DNA from: Haemophilus sp. CCUG 60358
GTDB lineage: Bacteria; Pseudomonadota; Gammaproteobacteria; Enterobacterales; Pasteurellaceae
Assembly: GCF_001679485.1 (NCBI RefSeq)
Contig: NZ_LZOZ01000019.1
Location: forward strand, 62,001 to 126,000
Reading direction: 5' to 3'
DNA length: 64,000 nucleotides
In this document: piece by piece, positions 1 to 10,154 of the stretch
Layout of the letters: each line of letters begins with the position of its first letter
Numbering within the stretch: the stretch's first letter is position 1
Notes under the pieces: model-generated
Database searches by the model: none
What the model was told of the DNA's origin: nothing
The model's input: only the letters and a program-made list of their open reading frames with translations
Made by a program: the position numbers and the translations under genes

Positions 1-2481
1 TTCCGCAAAAACTTCTTCTGTTAATTCATCCAAGTGCTGATCTTGCATATCCCACAAGGTTTTCTCTTCATCACTGTCGTAATATAAATTAAACAGTTTC
101 TTCTGCTTGCCTGATTTTGTTGGGTCTTTTGCTTCATTACCTAAAAATGGCAACCAAACCAAATCATATTCCAACCCTTTAGATTTATGGATAGTCACAA
201 TCTTCACTGACTGGCGTTCGCTTTCTAAACGAATTTGAGCTTCTTGACGACCATTATCTTGAATTTGCTTTTCAAACCAGCGCAATAATGTCGCTTCACT
301 TTCATTTAATGCGGCTGCTTGCTGTAAAATTTCAGCTAAATGTAATAAATCCGTCAGTTTTCGTTCGCCATCAGGCCGAGATAAGAGATTTTCTGTGATA
401 TTTTCAGCTAAAAGTAAATGGTGCAACATCGGCAAGACGCCTTGGCGTTGCCAAATTTGTTGATACTCTGCGAATTTTTCAGCCCAACGTTGCCACTGAA
501 TTTCATCCTGGTGAATTTGGTGAATTTCAGCTGCATTTAAGCCGAAAAGTGCGGTCGCAATTGCATTTAAAATTGGGCGTTCCGTCACACTCAAACAGGC
601 TTGCAAAATCAAGGCCAGTTCTTTTGCTGTGTTACTCTCAAAGACATTTCCCCTATCCGAAAGGTAAACCGAAGTAATACCGAGTGCTTGCAATTCTTTC
701 TTCACGAGATCCGCTTCGGTATAACCACGCACCAAAACGGCAATATTTTCTGCTCGCAATGTTTGATTTTCCGCTTTGCTTTCATTCGGAAAAACAACCG
801 GATTTTCAGCCGCACTTTTTAACCATTGCTGAATCGATGTTGCACAAGCTTTCGCATAATCTTGCTGGGTGGGGTCGTCTTTATCATTAATGTAAAAACG
901 GAAGGCCGGTTCAGATTGATTATTCAACTGAAAAACAAGATTCTTCTTGGCTGCGCCGACGTTTAAAAATTCGATGTTTTCATAAATAAAAGGTGAATTT
1001 TTAAAATCAAATAATCGATTTACCCCTTCCACTAAAGGTCTGGATGAACGGTAGTTTGTGCCTAAGTTAAAATGTTCATTCGCTTCTTTTGCTGCTTTTA
1101 GATAAGTGAAAATATCGGCACCACGGAAACGATAAATCGCCTGTTTTGGGTCCCCGATCATCATAAAGCCAACATTACCGGACGCACTTTCATTACGATA
1201 AATTTTCGAGAAAATTTGATACTGCAACGCATCCGTATCTTGGAACTCGTCAATCATGGCAAAAGGATATTGAAAACGAATTAACTCCGCTAACTGTTCT
1301 CCACCCTCACTATGTAATGCTTCTTTCAATAAGCGTAATAAATCATCAAAAGATTTTTCAGGATGATTTGCTTTGTATTCAAGGAGTTTCTTTTGAATAC
1401 CTTGACGATAGTGATAGAGAATGATTTTTTTAAATAAATCACTTGGTTGAATTTCTTCAATTAAAGCTTCAATCTCTTCAAAGGCTGAATGTGTTATTCT
1501 TACACCTTTTTTCTTGAAAGGTGCGTTGACCGCGTTATCTAAAGCCGATTGCGTAAATTTTTTTACTAGCGTTTCATTTAAGGTGATATCTGCTCTATTT
1601 TTTGCCCATGAGGTGACTTCATCGACAAGAGATAAAATTGTTTTACTTGAATGTGTTTTTCCATTTAAACAAGATTTCTCTTTTTTCACGACTTCTTCAT
1701 CAAAAAGGTTTCGGATTTCAACCGCACTTTCTAACCAAGTGTCTTTAATCTTTTCAATAATTTCCGCATTTTTAGTGATATCTTTTTGCAAAAATTCTTT
1801 TAATGACAGTTCTAATAGTTTTGGTTTATCCAGTTGTATAGAAAAATCATTCCCAATGTTTGAACCTAAATCATTCAATACATCTTCTGGCGATTTTAAT
1901 TCTTTTGAGATAAATGCAGCCAAATGGAAAGGCAAATCATAAAAATGCTCCCGCCAAAATTCATTTGCAAATTGTTTGAGTAAATCAGACTGATCTTTGA
2001 GAAGTTTTAAATTGAAATGCACGCCTGAATTGAAAGCATGTTGCATCAGCATTTGGCGACAAAAACCGTGAATGGTATAAATGGAGGCTAAATCTAAATT
2101 TTGTTCGGCCAGCTTTAAGCGGCGAAGAGCGGTCGGAATATCCTCTAAATAAGGCAATAATTCCGCTAAAAATTGATGTTCCCCAGTAAAAATCGCCTTA
2201 TCTTGCTTTTCATAATATTCAGAAAAAACCGAAATTGCTGCCGTTAAACGTTCCCGAATTTTGCGTTTTAAATCTTCCGTCGCCATTTCAGTAAAGGTTA
2301 CCACCAAAATCTCTTCCACATTCAACGGACGAGAAAAACAATTCTCACCCGCCTGTAAAAGTAAACGAAGATAGATAGAACCGATGGTATAGGTTTTCCC
2401 TGTACCTGCAGAGGCTTCAATTAAATTGACTTGATTTAAGGGTAACGAAATGGCATTAAGTGCGGTTGATTTTGGGCTCAT
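1..2481 (-). CDS. recB: RecBCD exonuclease V subunit RecB, N-terminal 827 residues (3' end outside window)
   Basis: RecB is the helicase-nuclease subunit of RecBCD, which processes double-strand ends for recombination and degrades foreign linear DNA. I checked the minus frame codon by codon and it is open from the ATG at 2481 to the left edge. It shows UvrD-type SF1 helicase motifs: ASAGTGKT (23-30, Walker A), TIHGFC (136-141), DEFQDTD (411-417, Walker B), then [14 protein letters not shown] and, near the edge, [18 protein letters not shown]. The C-terminal nuclease domain lies outside. An uptake signal (2458-2466) is embedded in codons 6-8, and another lies at 547-555. The gene is divergent from the restriction locus, 137 bp away. 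The family assignment is secure. Confidence 0.95.
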   Translation of the reverse strand, partial: MSPKSTALNAISLPLNQVNLIEASAGTGKTYTIGSIYLRLLLQAGENCFSRPLNVEEILVVTFTEMATEDLKRKIRERLTAAISVFSEYYEKQDKAIFTGEHQFLAELLPYLEDIPTALRRLKLAEQNLDLASIYTIHGFCRQMLMQHAFNSGVHFNLKLLKDQSDLLKQFANEFWREHFYDLPFHLAAFISKELKSPEDVLNDLGSNIGNDFSIQLDKPKLLELSLKEFLQKDITKNAEIIEKIKDTWLESAVEIRNLFDEEVVKKEKSCLNGKTHSSKTILSLVDEVTSWAKNRADITLNETLVKKFTQSALDNAVNAPFKKKGVRITHSAFEEIEALIEEIQPSDLFKKIILYHYRQGIQKKLLEYKANHPEKSFDDLLRLLKEALHSEGGEQLAELIRFQYPFAMIDEFQDTDALQYQIFSKIYRNESASGNVGFMMIGDPKQAIYRFRGADIFTYLKAAKEANEHFNLGTNYRSSRPLVEGVNRLFDFKNSPFIYENIEFLNVGAAKKNLVFQLNNQSEPAFRFYINDKDDPTQQDYAKACATSIQQWLKSAAENPVVFPNESKAENQTLRAENIAVLVRGYTEADLVKKELQALGITSVYLSDRGNVFESNTAKELALILQACLSVTERPILNAIATALFGLNAAEIHQIHQDEIQWQRWAEKFAEYQQIWQRQGVLPMLHHLLLAENITENLLSRPDGERKLTDLLHLAEILQQAAALNESEATLLRWFEKQIQDNGRQEAQIRLESERQSVKIVTIHKSKGLEYDLVWLPFLGNEAKDPTKSGKQKKLFNLYYDSDEEKTLWDMQDQHLDELTEEVFAE

Positions 2482-2564
2482 TTTTTATTTTTTTGGAAAC
2501 ATTAGCGTGTTCTTATTGTAGAGGAATTTCCATAGAAATTCATTTAGTTATTATTTATTTCTTG

Positions 2565-2570
2565 TATAAT
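2565..2570 (+). promoter_or_regulatory. Possible -10 element of the hsdM promoter
   Basis: A perfect TATAAT lies 49 bp upstream of the hsdM ATG in the AT-rich 137-bp gap between recB and hsdM. No good -35 hexamer sits 16-18 bp upstream, so this is only a candidate. The gap should also hold the divergent recB promoter. Confidence 0.35.
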
Positions 2571-2618
2571 TTGGAGCATTTATATCTTAATAATGACACA
2601 AAATATTCTGAGGATTTT

Positions 2619-4169
2619 ATGGCAGCTGCAATTCAACAACGACAACGTGATGAACTTCATCGCCGTATTTGGCAAATTGCTAATGATGTACGAGGTGCTG
2701 TTGACGGTTGGGATTTTAAACAATACGTTTTAGGGGCTCTTTTCTATCGTTTTATCAGCGAAAATTTTGTCAACTATATGGAAAACGGGGATGAAAGTAT
2801 AAATTACGCAAAATCATCCGATAATATTATCACACCAGCAATTAAAGCTGAGGCGGTAAAAAGTAAAGGTTACTTCATTTATCCAAGCCAGCTATTTAAA
2901 AATGTCGTCGCAACAGCCAATACTAATCCGAATTTAAATACAGACCTAAAAAGTATTTTTACAGATATCGAAAACTCCGCTACTGGCTACCCTTCCGAAC
3001 AGGATATCAAAGGCTTATTTGCTGATTTTGATACCACCAGCAACCGCTTGGGTAATACCGTTGCTGATAAAAACAGCCGTCTAGCCGCCGTATTAAAAGG
3101 CGTTGCCGAGTTAGATTTTGGTGACTTTGAAGATAATCATATCGATTTATTCGGTGATGCTTACGAATTTTTAATTTCCAACTATGCTGCTAATGCCGGT
3201 AAATCGGGTGGCGAGTTCTTTACGCCACAATGCGTTTCCAAACTGATTGCTCGACTGGCTTTGTATGGACAAGATAAGGTCAATAAAATTTACGACCCTG
3301 CGGCCGGTTCCGGTTCTTTATTATTGCAAGCGAAAAAACCATTTGATGAACACATCATCGAAGAAGGATTCTTCGGGCAGGAAATTAATCACACCACTTA
3401 TAACCTTGCCCGTATGAATATGTTTTTGCATAACATCAACTACGACAAGTTTGATATCTCCCTTGGCAACACCTTAATGAATCCTCAATTTGGTGATGAT
3501 AAACCTTTCGATGCAATCGTTTCTAACCCGCCTTACTCCGTGAAATGGATTGGTTCAGACGACCCGACATTGATTAACGATGAACGCTTTGCACCTGCCG
3601 GCGTGCTTGCGCCAAAATCCAAAGCGGACTTTGCCTTTATTTTGCATGCGTTAAGTTATCTTTCAGCCAAAGGCCGCGCGGCGATTGTCTCCTTCCCCGG
3701 CATTTTTTATCGCGGCGGTGCCGAGCAAAAAATTCGTCAATATTTGGTGGATAATAACTATGTGGAAACGGTCATTGCGCTTGCGCCAAATCTCTTTTTC
3801 GGCACCAGTATTGCGGTGAATATTTTGGTGCTTTCCAAACATAAACCCGATACCCAGACCCAATTTATCGATGCCAGCGGTTTATTTAAATCCGCCACCA
3901 ATAACAATATTTTGGAAGAGGAACATATTGAGCAAATTCTCAAACTGTTTGCCAATAAAGAAAATGTGCCACATTTAGCCAAATCCGTGTCCTTTGAAGA
4001 AATCGTTAACAATGAATACAACCTTGCGGTAAGTTCTTATGTGGAACAAAAAGACACCCGAGAAGTCATTGATATTGATGAACTCAATGCGGAAATTCGT
4101 AAAACAGTTGCTAATATCGACCGCTTGCGTGCGGAAATTGACAAGATTGTGGCGGAAATTGAGGGGTAA
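2619..4169 (+). CDS. hsdM: Type I restriction-modification system, N6-adenine methyltransferase subunit HsdM
   Basis: HsdM (516 aa) supplies the AdoMet-dependent adenine methyltransferase of the M2S1 methylase and R2M2S1 restriction complexes. Visible are the HsdM N-terminal helical domain ([26 protein letters not shown]), the GGEFFTP block (about 197-203), the AdoMet motif DPAAGSGS (226-233) and the catalytic NPPYS (303-307). The length matches EcoR124-type (type IC) HsdM. I chose the ATG at 2619 because the homologous N-terminus begins there; the frame stays open upstream to a GTG at 2460, but that stretch reads as non-coding and overlaps recB. hsdS follows after 6 bp. An intact gene with high confidence. 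Confidence 0.94.
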   Translation: MAAAIQQRQRDELHRRIWQIANDVRGAVDGWDFKQYVLGALFYRFISENFVNYMENGDESINYAKSSDNIITPAIKAEAVKSKGYFIYPSQLFKNVVATANTNPNLNTDLKSIFTDIENSATGYPSEQDIKGLFADFDTTSNRLGNTVADKNSRLAAVLKGVAELDFGDFEDNHIDLFGDAYEFLISNYAANAGKSGGEFFTPQCVSKLIARLALYGQDKVNKIYDPAAGSGSLLLQAKKPFDEHIIEEGFFGQEINHTTYNLARMNMFLHNINYDKFDISLGNTLMNPQFGDDKPFDAIVSNPPYSVKWIGSDDPTLINDERFAPAGVLAPKSKADFAFILHALSYLSAKGRAAIVSFPGIFYRGGAEQKIRQYLVDNNYVETVIALAPNLFFGTSIAVNILVLSKHKPDTQTQFIDASGLFKSATNNNILEEEHIEQILKLFANKENVPHLAKSVSFEEIVNNEYNLAVSSYVEQKDTREVIDIDELNAEIRKTVANIDRLRAEIDKIVAEIEG

Positions 4170-4175
4170 AACACC

Positions 4176-5357
4176 ATGAAAAATAACCGCACTTTTTTAG
4201 AGAAATTATTGGATGGGGCTGAGGTTGAGTGGAAGCCTTTAAAAGACATTCTAATCAGAACTAAAGGCACAAAAATTACAGCTGCTGAAATGAAAATATT
4301 GCATAAAGACAATGCACCACTAAAAATCTTTGCTGGAGGGAAAACATTTGCGTTAGTAAATTTTGAAGATATCCCTGAAAAAGACATCAATAAAAATCCT
4401 TCAATTATTGTAAAGTCTCGAGGGATTATTGAATTTGAATATTACGATAAGCCTTTTTCTCATAAAAACGAAATGTGGTCTTATTATTCAAATGATAAAA
4501 ATATTAATATTAAATACATTTATTATGTTTTGAAAAATCAGGAGCCTTATTTCCAAAATTTAGGTTCAAAGATGCAAATGCCTCAGATCGCAACACCTGA
4601 TACAGATAAATATTTAGTCCCCATCCCCCCACTCTCCGTCCAAACCGAAATCGTAAAAATTTTGGACGCATTGACTGCGCTTACCAGCGAGCTTACCAGC
4701 GAGCTTATACTACGCCGGAAGCAGTATGAATACTATCGGGAAAAATTGTTATCTTTCGATAGTCTAGAGCAATTAAATATGGGGGGGGCGAAGAAGAAAC
4801 TTATTGATGTTGCAATTTATGCAAAAGTACGCATCTTGGCTGATAAGTTGGATAAAGAAAATTACGTAGGTGTAGAAAATTTACTTCAAAACAAACTGGG
4901 TAAAACAAGCTCTAATTATGTACCAACTGATGGTGCGTTTATTGAGTATCTTCCCAATGATATTTTGATTGGGAATATTCGTCCCTATTTAAGAAAAATT
5001 TGGCTATCGGATCGAAAAGGAGGAACAAATGGAGATGTGTTAGTTATACGCTTAACAGACGAAAACATTCTTCCTCGCTATCTTTATCATATATTGGCAA
5101 ATGAACATTTCTTTGAATACAACGTTAAATATTCAAAAGGTGCCAAAATGCCTCGAGGAGATAAAGCTGCAATTTTACAATATGAGTTTGATGTTCCCCC
5201 ACTCGAAGAACAACAACACATTGTTTCAATCCTCGATAAATTTGAAACCCTCACCAACTCCATTACTGAAGGCTTACCTTTAGCGATTGAGCAAAGCCAA
5301 AAGCGGTATGAGTATTACAGAGAATTATTATTGAGTTTTAGCGGGAGTAATCAATAG
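4176..5357 (+). CDS. hsdS: Type I restriction-modification system, DNA specificity subunit HsdS
   Basis: HsdS (393 aa) reads the bipartite target. Two divergent target-recognition domains (about 18-150 and 205-335) are each followed by a conserved helical repeat: VPIPPLSVQTEIVKILD...RRKQYEYYREKLLSF in the middle and VPPLEEQQHIVSILDKF...QKRYEYYRELLLSF at the C-terminus. The central spacer contains the doubled tetrapeptide LTSE-LTSE encoded by a 12-bp tandem repeat, the arrangement known for EcoR124-type HsdS. Directly after the central repeat a G8 run (4781-4788) encodes Met-Gly-Gly-Ala at 202-205. It is in frame here, so a full-length protein is predicted. A GAGGGG ribosome-binding site precedes the ATG. 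The N-terminal codons contain an uptake signal (4186-4194). Confidence 0.94.
   Translation: MKNNRTFLEKLLDGAEVEWKPLKDILIRTKGTKITAAEMKILHKDNAPLKIFAGGKTFALVNFEDIPEKDINKNPSIIVKSRGIIEFEYYDKPFSHKNEMWSYYSNDKNINIKYIYYVLKNQEPYFQNLGSKMQMPQIATPDTDKYLVPIPPLSVQTEIVKILDALTALTSELTSELILRRKQYEYYREKLLSFDSLEQLNMGGAKKKLIDVAIYAKVRILADKLDKENYVGVENLLQNKLGKTSSNYVPTDGAFIEYLPNDILIGNIRPYLRKIWLSDRKGGTNGDVLVIRLTDENILPRYLYHILANEHFFEYNVKYSKGAKMPRGDKAAILQYEFDVPPLEEQQHIVSILDKFETLTNSITEGLPLAIEQSQKRYEYYRELLLSFSGSNQ
4679..4707 (+). repeat. In-frame 12-bp tandem repeat in hsdS spacer
   Basis: The 12-mer GCTTACCAGCGA occurs twice in direct succession followed by GCTTA (29 bp in all). It encodes Leu-Thr-Ser-Glu repeated in the helix that separates the two recognition domains. 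In EcoR124I versus EcoR124II the number of an equivalent 4-residue repeat (TAEL) sets the length of the non-specific spacer in the DNA target. Confidence 0.9.
4781..4788 (+). repeat. Poly-G (G8) tract inside hsdS
   Basis: Eight consecutive G residues lie just after the first conserved repeat of HsdS, between the two recognition domains. Loss of one G shifts the frame to a TAG near 4868; gain of one gives a TGA near 4804. Either leaves a one-domain half-subunit of roughly 210-230 residues. Homopolymer tracts of this kind are the usual substrate of slipped-strand phase variation in Haemophilus and Neisseria. Confidence 0.85.
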
Positions 5358-5363
5358 ATTAAA

Positions 5364-5939
5364 ATGAATGGATTATTTAGGTTTTTCTTAGCCATAAGTT
5401 CGACATCATTATTTATTGTTATATTTCTAATAAAATCAAAGTGTTATATTTTTGAATCCAATTTTTATTTTTATTTAGATAATTTCTTTAAAATAAATAA
5501 TATTGAACAATATTCGTTAGTAGGGTTTATTTCGATCCCTTTATTATTCTTGGCAATCTCTATGAAATTACTAGAAAAACTTAGTAAAGATAGAATAAAA
5601 GAAGGAGAGATTATTGAAATAGAAAACTCAACTAACAATTTTTTACCTAGTTATCTTGGCTACTTTTTTGTGGCGCTGAGTATAAGTGATAATGACTTTC
5701 TAACCATGTCTATTATTTACTTTATTATCGTTTTATTTGTTTTTTATTCTCAAACTAATTATTTCAATCCATTCCTGTTGATTTTAGGATATAAATTTTA
5801 CAAAATTAAAACCAAGGGAGGACTCTCACTTTTACTAATAAGTAAAAAAGAATTCAAAAAATCTGATGAAGTAATTATAGAAAAAGTATACAGAATAAAT
5901 AATTCAACATATATAGATACACAAAAAAGTGAGGTTTAA
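5364..5939 (+). CDS. kwaA: Small polytopic membrane protein, candidate Kiwa component KwaA
   Basis: A 191-residue, very AT-rich gene 6 bp after hsdS and abutting the next gene. I see four hydrophobic segments: about 4-23, 45-65, 94-107 and 115-133. They are followed by a cytoplasm-like tail with a FNPFLLILGYKFYKI block and LLLISKK. Size, topology and pairing with a DUF4868-like partner match KwaA, the membrane sensor of the Kiwa anti-phage system. This is inference from context and pattern, not from a database hit. The start has no strong ribosome-binding site (GGGAG is 17 nt away), so translation may depend on coupling to hsdS. No uptake signal was found in this gene or the next. Alternative: an unrelated membrane protein of another two-gene defence cassette. 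Confidence 0.5.
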   Translation: MNGLFRFFLAISSTSLFIVIFLIKSKCYIFESNFYFYLDNFFKINNIEQYSLVGFISIPLLFLAISMKLLEKLSKDRIKEGEIIEIENSTNNFLPSYLGYFFVALSISDNDFLTMSIIYFIIVLFVFYSQTNYFNPFLLILGYKFYKIKTKGGLSLLLISKKEFKKSDEVIIEKVYRINNSTYIDTQKSEV

Positions 5940-6764
5940 ATGGATTGTATCATTGCAAGAGCATCAAAACGATATTGGAAGCTTCTTTCTGACGAGAAAT
6001 TATATAAAAATATATCCTATGATGATAGTAGTTATGTAGAGTATAGTCATGATCATAATCTTGATGAAGAATGCTGGTTTAAAATTGAGAATTTTTCTTC
6101 TCAAGATTTCTGTCCTAAGATACTAAAAATCGAGTTCGATTCCAAAGAATATGATTCTATTACAAGAGATAACTTTAACTCTATTAAGTATATTTTATCA
6201 GTACAAGATGAAAATATCTATTGCTTCCAAAAAACTCCAAAGTCTTCTTATTTAAGGAAAAAGTTTATAAGCATAGGCGATAATATAGCATTAGAAGAAA
6301 ATAAAACTGTATTTACTATAAATAATATTCCAGATGCCGTTTACTTTAAAGATAAAGACGTTCTTATATTTAGAAATATTGCAACTATATCTAGTGTATT
6401 TAGAGGCATTGACCAATTGTATAGAGAAGCAACAAATGAGGATGTTGATAATTTTCTTTCTAATAATTTTATTAATAAAGATGAAAATTTTAGTACTGAA
6501 AATGTATCCAAGCCAAATAGAAAGAGAATTGCTATGGTAATAGACACATTATCTAAATTAGACAACGACTCAAAAAATAAAATTTTGAACTATATTAATG
6601 AATATTGTGGAGATAATCTAAATTTCAATAAAGAAACTCAGAAATTCAACATATCAACTGATAATGAATTAAAAATATTATTATATGGAATTGAACAACG
6701 TTTTTACACAACCCCTATAGGTAATGAGAAGAGATTAGCAAACTCTATAATAAAACTGAAATGA
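5940..6764 (+). CDS. kwaB: DUF4868-type protein, candidate Kiwa component KwaB
   Basis: A 274-residue soluble protein that follows the membrane-protein gene with no gap (GAGG ribosome-binding site inside that gene's end). No signal peptide or membrane segment is visible. The centre (FTINNIPDAVYFKDKDVLIFRN followed by VFRGIDQLYREAT) and the C-terminal end (LKILLYGIEQRFYTTPIG.EKRLANSIIKL) resemble what I recall of DUF4868 proteins, the family of KwaB. KwaB is the DNA-associated effector that acts with membrane-bound KwaA in Kiwa and has been linked functionally to RecBCD. It is shorter than the roughly 315-residue E. coli KwaB I recall. Codon use is strongly AT-biased compared with hsdM and hsdR, suggesting separate acquisition. 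Confidence 0.55.
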   Translation: MDCIIARASKRYWKLLSDEKLYKNISYDDSSYVEYSHDHNLDEECWFKIENFSSQDFCPKILKIEFDSKEYDSITRDNFNSIKYILSVQDENIYCFQKTPKSSYLRKKFISIGDNIALEENKTVFTINNIPDAVYFKDKDVLIFRNIATISSVFRGIDQLYREATNEDVDNFLSNNFINKDENFSTENVSKPNRKRIAMVIDTLSKLDNDSKNKILNYINEYCGDNLNFNKETQKFNISTDNELKILLYGIEQRFYTTPIGNEKRLANSIIKLK

Positions 6765-6979
6765 TGGTAAAACTTATCTATGGTGACACTAGCTTTCGCT
6801 ATATATCATTACTCCTAGTAGAAAGTTATAGCTGGTTAATTTTCAATTAGTTTATTAGATTTTTCCTCACCTATGTATAAAATACAGCAAAAAAATAAAA
6901 ACTCATTTAAATACAAATGGTTAAAATATTTAATTATAAATTATCACTTAATAACTGAAAAATATACCAAGGAAAAACA
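6765..6979. other. AT-rich gap between the candidate Kiwa pair and hsdR
   Basis: 215 bp without a credible ORF, RNA gene or clear terminator. It is rich in A/T with several TATAAA/TATAAT-like stretches (around 6876 and 6935) that could serve as an hsdR promoter, but no convincing -35/-10 pair was found. Its presence suggests hsdR is transcribed at least partly independently of hsdMS. Confidence 0.5.
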
Positions 6980-9900
6980 ATGACCCAATACAAAACCATT
7001 GCCGAATCCAACCATTTTATCGTTTTAGATCAGTACAAAAAGTTTGTGGAAGAGCCCCATGCTGGTTATCAAACAGAAGGGAGCCTTGAGCGTGAATTTA
7101 TTCGTGATTTACGGGCGCAAGGCTATGAGTATTTGCAAGGACTCAATGATCATGATGCATTGGTTAAAAATTTACGGGCACAATTACAACGCTTAAATAA
7201 CGTAGTTTTCTCTGATGCGGAATGGCGACGTTTTTTAGAAGAATATTTAGATAAACCCAGTGATAATCTGATCGAGAAAACCCGTAAAATTCATGATGAC
7301 TATATTTATGATTTTGTGTTTGATGATGGACACATTCAGAATATTTATCTGCTAGATAAGAGAAATCTTGCTAATAACGCTGTGCAAGTTATCAATCAAT
7401 TTGAACAAACCGGCAGCTATGACAATCGTTATGATGTGACAATTTTGGTGAATGGTTTACCGCTTGTACATATTGAATTAAAAAAACGTGGCGTGGCTAT
7501 TCGTGAAGCCTTTAATCAAATTCATCGCTACAGCAAAGAAAGCTTCAATAAAGAAAACTCTCTTTTTAAATATATTCAGATTTTTGTCATTTCTAATGGC
7601 ACAGATACCCGCTATTTTGCCAATACCACCAAGCGAGATAAGAACAGCTATGACTTCACAATGAATTGGGCAACGGCAAAAAATACTCTGATTAAAGATT
7701 TAAAGGATTTTACGGCGACATTCCTACAAAAACATACCCTGCTTAATGTGTTGGTAAATTACTGCGTGTTTGATGTTTCTGACACCCTATTGATTATGCG
7801 CCCCTATCAAATTGCCGCCACCGAGCGTATTTTATGGAAAATTAAAAGCTCATATCAGGCGAAAAATTGTAGCCATAAAGAAAGTGGCGGCTACATTTGG
7901 CACACTACAGGCTCAGGCAAAACGCTCACCAGCTTTAAAGCCGCACGCCTTGCAACAGAATTAGACTTTATTGAAAAAGTATTCTTCGTAGTAGATAGAA
8001 AAGATTTGGACTATCAAACTATGAAAGAATACCAACGTTTTTCACCGGATAGCGTGAATGGTTCGGAAAGTACGGCTGGGCTAAAACGCAATATCGACAA
8101 AGACGACAATAAGATCATTGTTACCACCATTCAAAAACTCAACAACCTGATGAAATCGGAAGATAAATTATCGATTTACGATAAACAGGTCGTTTTTATC
8201 TTTGATGAATGCCATCGTTCTCAATTTGGTGAAGCGCAAAAAAATCTAACGAGAAAATTTAAAAAATACTATCAATTTGGTTTTACCGGCACGCCTATTT
8301 TTCCAACTAACGCATTAGGTGCTGAAACTACTGCGAGCGTTTTTGGCGTTGAACTCCACTCTTACATTATCACAGACGCGATTCGTGATGAAAAAGTGTT
8401 GAAATTTAAAGTGGATTACAATGATGTACGGCCACAATTTAAGAGCATTGAAACTGAAAAGAATCTTGAAGAGCTAACAAAACTCGAGAAAAAACAAGCC
8501 TTTTTACAACCTAAACGTATTGAGCAAATTGCACAATATGTTCTAGATAATTTCAAACAAAAGACCCATCGCTTTAATGCCGGTAATAATGGCTTTAATG
8601 CCATGTTTGCAGTAAGTAGCGTAGATGCTGCTAAAGCTTATTATCAAACTTTTAAAAAGTTACAAAGTGCGGTCAAAAATCCACTTAAAATTGCAACAAT
8701 CTTTTCGTTTGCCGCGAATGAAGAGCAAGATGCGATTGGCGATATTGTTGATGAAAGTTTTGAAGTGGAAGCGATGAACTCCTCGGCTAAGGAATTTTTA
8801 AAATCTGCTATTGATGATTACAACGGCTATTTTGCCACCAATTATGATGTGGATGCGAAATCGTTCCAAAACTACTATCGTAATCTCGCCAAACGCGTCA
8901 AAAACAAAGAAGTGGATTTACTGATTGTCGTTGGAATGTTTTTAACCGGTTTTGATGCCCCAACCTTAAACACGTTATTTGTAGATAAAAACTTACGTTA
9001 CCATGGTTTGATTCAAGCTTATTCTCGTACAAACCGTATTTACAACAGCACCAAAAGTTTTGGCAATATCGTCACTTTCCGTGATTTGGAACAAGATACC
9101 ATTGATGCGATTACCCTTTTCGGTAAATCCAATACACGTAATATCGTATTAGAAAAAAGTTACCAAGAATATATGGAAGGCTTTACCGATGCAGGTGAAG
9201 CCCGTCGTGGGTATTTAGAGGTTATTGCTGAATTGCAAGAACGCTTCCCTGATCCAGATGAAATTCAAACAGAAAAAGACAAGAAAGACTTTGTAAAATT
9301 ATTTGGTGAATATTTGCGAGTTGAAAACATTCTACAAAACTATGATGAGTTTGCTGCTTTACAAGCATTTCAATCGCTCGATACCAGCAATACAACAGCC
9401 GTTGAAGCCTTTAAAGAAAAATATTATTTAACGGATGAAGCTTTTGCTGAAATGCAACCTATTGATATGCCAAGCGAACGTAGCATTCAAAATTACCGTT
9501 CGACTTACAACGATATTCGGGATTGGCTCCGTCATCAAAAAGATGGCGAGGAAAAAGCAAAATCGACCATTGATTGGGACGATGTAGTGTTTGAAGTGGA
9601 TTTATTAAAATCTCAAGAAATCAATCTAGATTACATCTTAGAATTGATTTTTGAACACAACAAAAAAATGAAAAATAAAGCTGAGCTGATTGATGAAATT
9701 CGAACCACAATCCGAGCGAGCCTAGGGAATCGCGCCAAAGAAAGTTTAATCGTAGATTTTATCAATCAAACTGACTTAGATAGCATTGTCGATAAAGCCG
9801 GTATTATTGAATCCTTCTTCCAATTTGCCCAAAAAGAGCAACAGAAAGAGGCTGACGAATTAATTAGCAGTGAAGGCCTGAATATTGATGCCGCGAAGCG

Positions 9901-10075
9901 TTATATTAACGTATCCTTAAAACGCGGATATGCTAGTGAACAAGGTACGGATTTAAATGATGCCCTACCGAAAATGAGTCCGCTTAATCCGCAATATCTC
10001 ACGAAAAAACAAAGCATTTTCCAAAAGATTGTTGCCTTTGTTGAGAAGTTTGTTGGGATTGGTGGCGAGGTTTAA
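6980..10075 (+). CDS. hsdR: Type I restriction-modification system, endonuclease and translocase subunit HsdR
   Basis: HsdR (1031 aa) translocates DNA and cleaves it away from an unmethylated target. The N-terminal PD-(D/E)xK nuclease has D152 and E166-L-K168, nearly the same numbering as EcoR124 HsdR. The SF2 motor shows HTTGSGKT (308-315), the DECH box (409-412), GFTGTPI, and the motif VI block [10 protein letters not shown]. The length agrees with the type IC family. The ATG has an AAGGA ribosome-binding site. An uptake signal is at 8665-8673. It is separated from hsdS by two unrelated genes and 215 bp, so the operon is interrupted. All catalytic motifs are present, so the enzyme is predicted active. 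Confidence 0.95.
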   Translation: MTQYKTIAESNHFIVLDQYKKFVEEPHAGYQTEGSLEREFIRDLRAQGYEYLQGLNDHDALVKNLRAQLQRLNNVVFSDAEWRRFLEEYLDKPSDNLIEKTRKIHDDYIYDFVFDDGHIQNIYLLDKRNLANNAVQVINQFEQTGSYDNRYDVTILVNGLPLVHIELKKRGVAIREAFNQIHRYSKESFNKENSLFKYIQIFVISNGTDTRYFANTTKRDKNSYDFTMNWATAKNTLIKDLKDFTATFLQKHTLLNVLVNYCVFDVSDTLLIMRPYQIAATERILWKIKSSYQAKNCSHKESGGYIWHTTGSGKTLTSFKAARLATELDFIEKVFFVVDRKDLDYQTMKEYQRFSPDSVNGSESTAGLKRNIDKDDNKIIVTTIQKLNNLMKSEDKLSIYDKQVVFIFDECHRSQFGEAQKNLTRKFKKYYQFGFTGTPIFPTNALGAETTASVFGVELHSYIITDAIRDEKVLKFKVDYNDVRPQFKSIETEKNLEELTKLEKKQAFLQPKRIEQIAQYVLDNFKQKTHRFNAGNNGFNAMFAVSSVDAAKAYYQTFKKLQSAVKNPLKIATIFSFAANEEQDAIGDIVDESFEVEAMNSSAKEFLKSAIDDYNGYFATNYDVDAKSFQNYYRNLAKRVKNKEVDLLIVVGMFLTGFDAPTLNTLFVDKNLRYHGLIQAYSRTNRIYNSTKSFGNIVTFRDLEQDTIDAITLFGKSNTRNIVLEKSYQEYMEGFTDAGEARRGYLEVIAELQERFPDPDEIQTEKDKKDFVKLFGEYLRVENILQNYDEFAALQAFQSLDTSNTTAVEAFKEKYYLTDEAFAEMQPIDMPSERSIQNYRSTYNDIRDWLRHQKDGEEKAKSTIDWDDVVFEVDLLKSQEINLDYILELIFEHNKKMKNKAELIDEIRTTIRASLGNRAKESLIVDFINQTDLDSIVDKAGIIESFFQFAQKEQQKEADELISSEGLNIDAAKRYINVSLKRGYASEQGTDLNDALPKMSPLNPQYLTKKQSIFQKIVAFVEKFVGIGGEV

Positions 10076-10100
10076 AAACTTAAATCAACTATATAGAATT

Positions 10101-10132
10101 AAAAAGGTGTAATCTATTGATTACACCTTTTT
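10101..10132. terminator. Bidirectional terminator between hsdR and ychN
   Basis: A perfect 14-bp stem (AAAAAGGTGTAATC / GATTACACCTTTTT) with a TATT loop, flanked by A and T runs. It serves the two convergent genes. Confidence 0.9.
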
Positions 10133-10154
10133 ATTTTGTCAGTTTTACCAGAAA

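Noticed and set aside
2460..2618. Upstream extension of hsdM to a GTG at 2460
   Set aside because: It overlaps recB, has no HsdM homology, and the ATG at 2619 matches the family N-terminus.
6765..6979. Possible small RNA or terminator between the candidate kwaB and hsdR
   Set aside because: Only weak imperfect pairing (around 6786-6835) is visible and no terminator T-run follows; left as an unexplained AT-rich gap.
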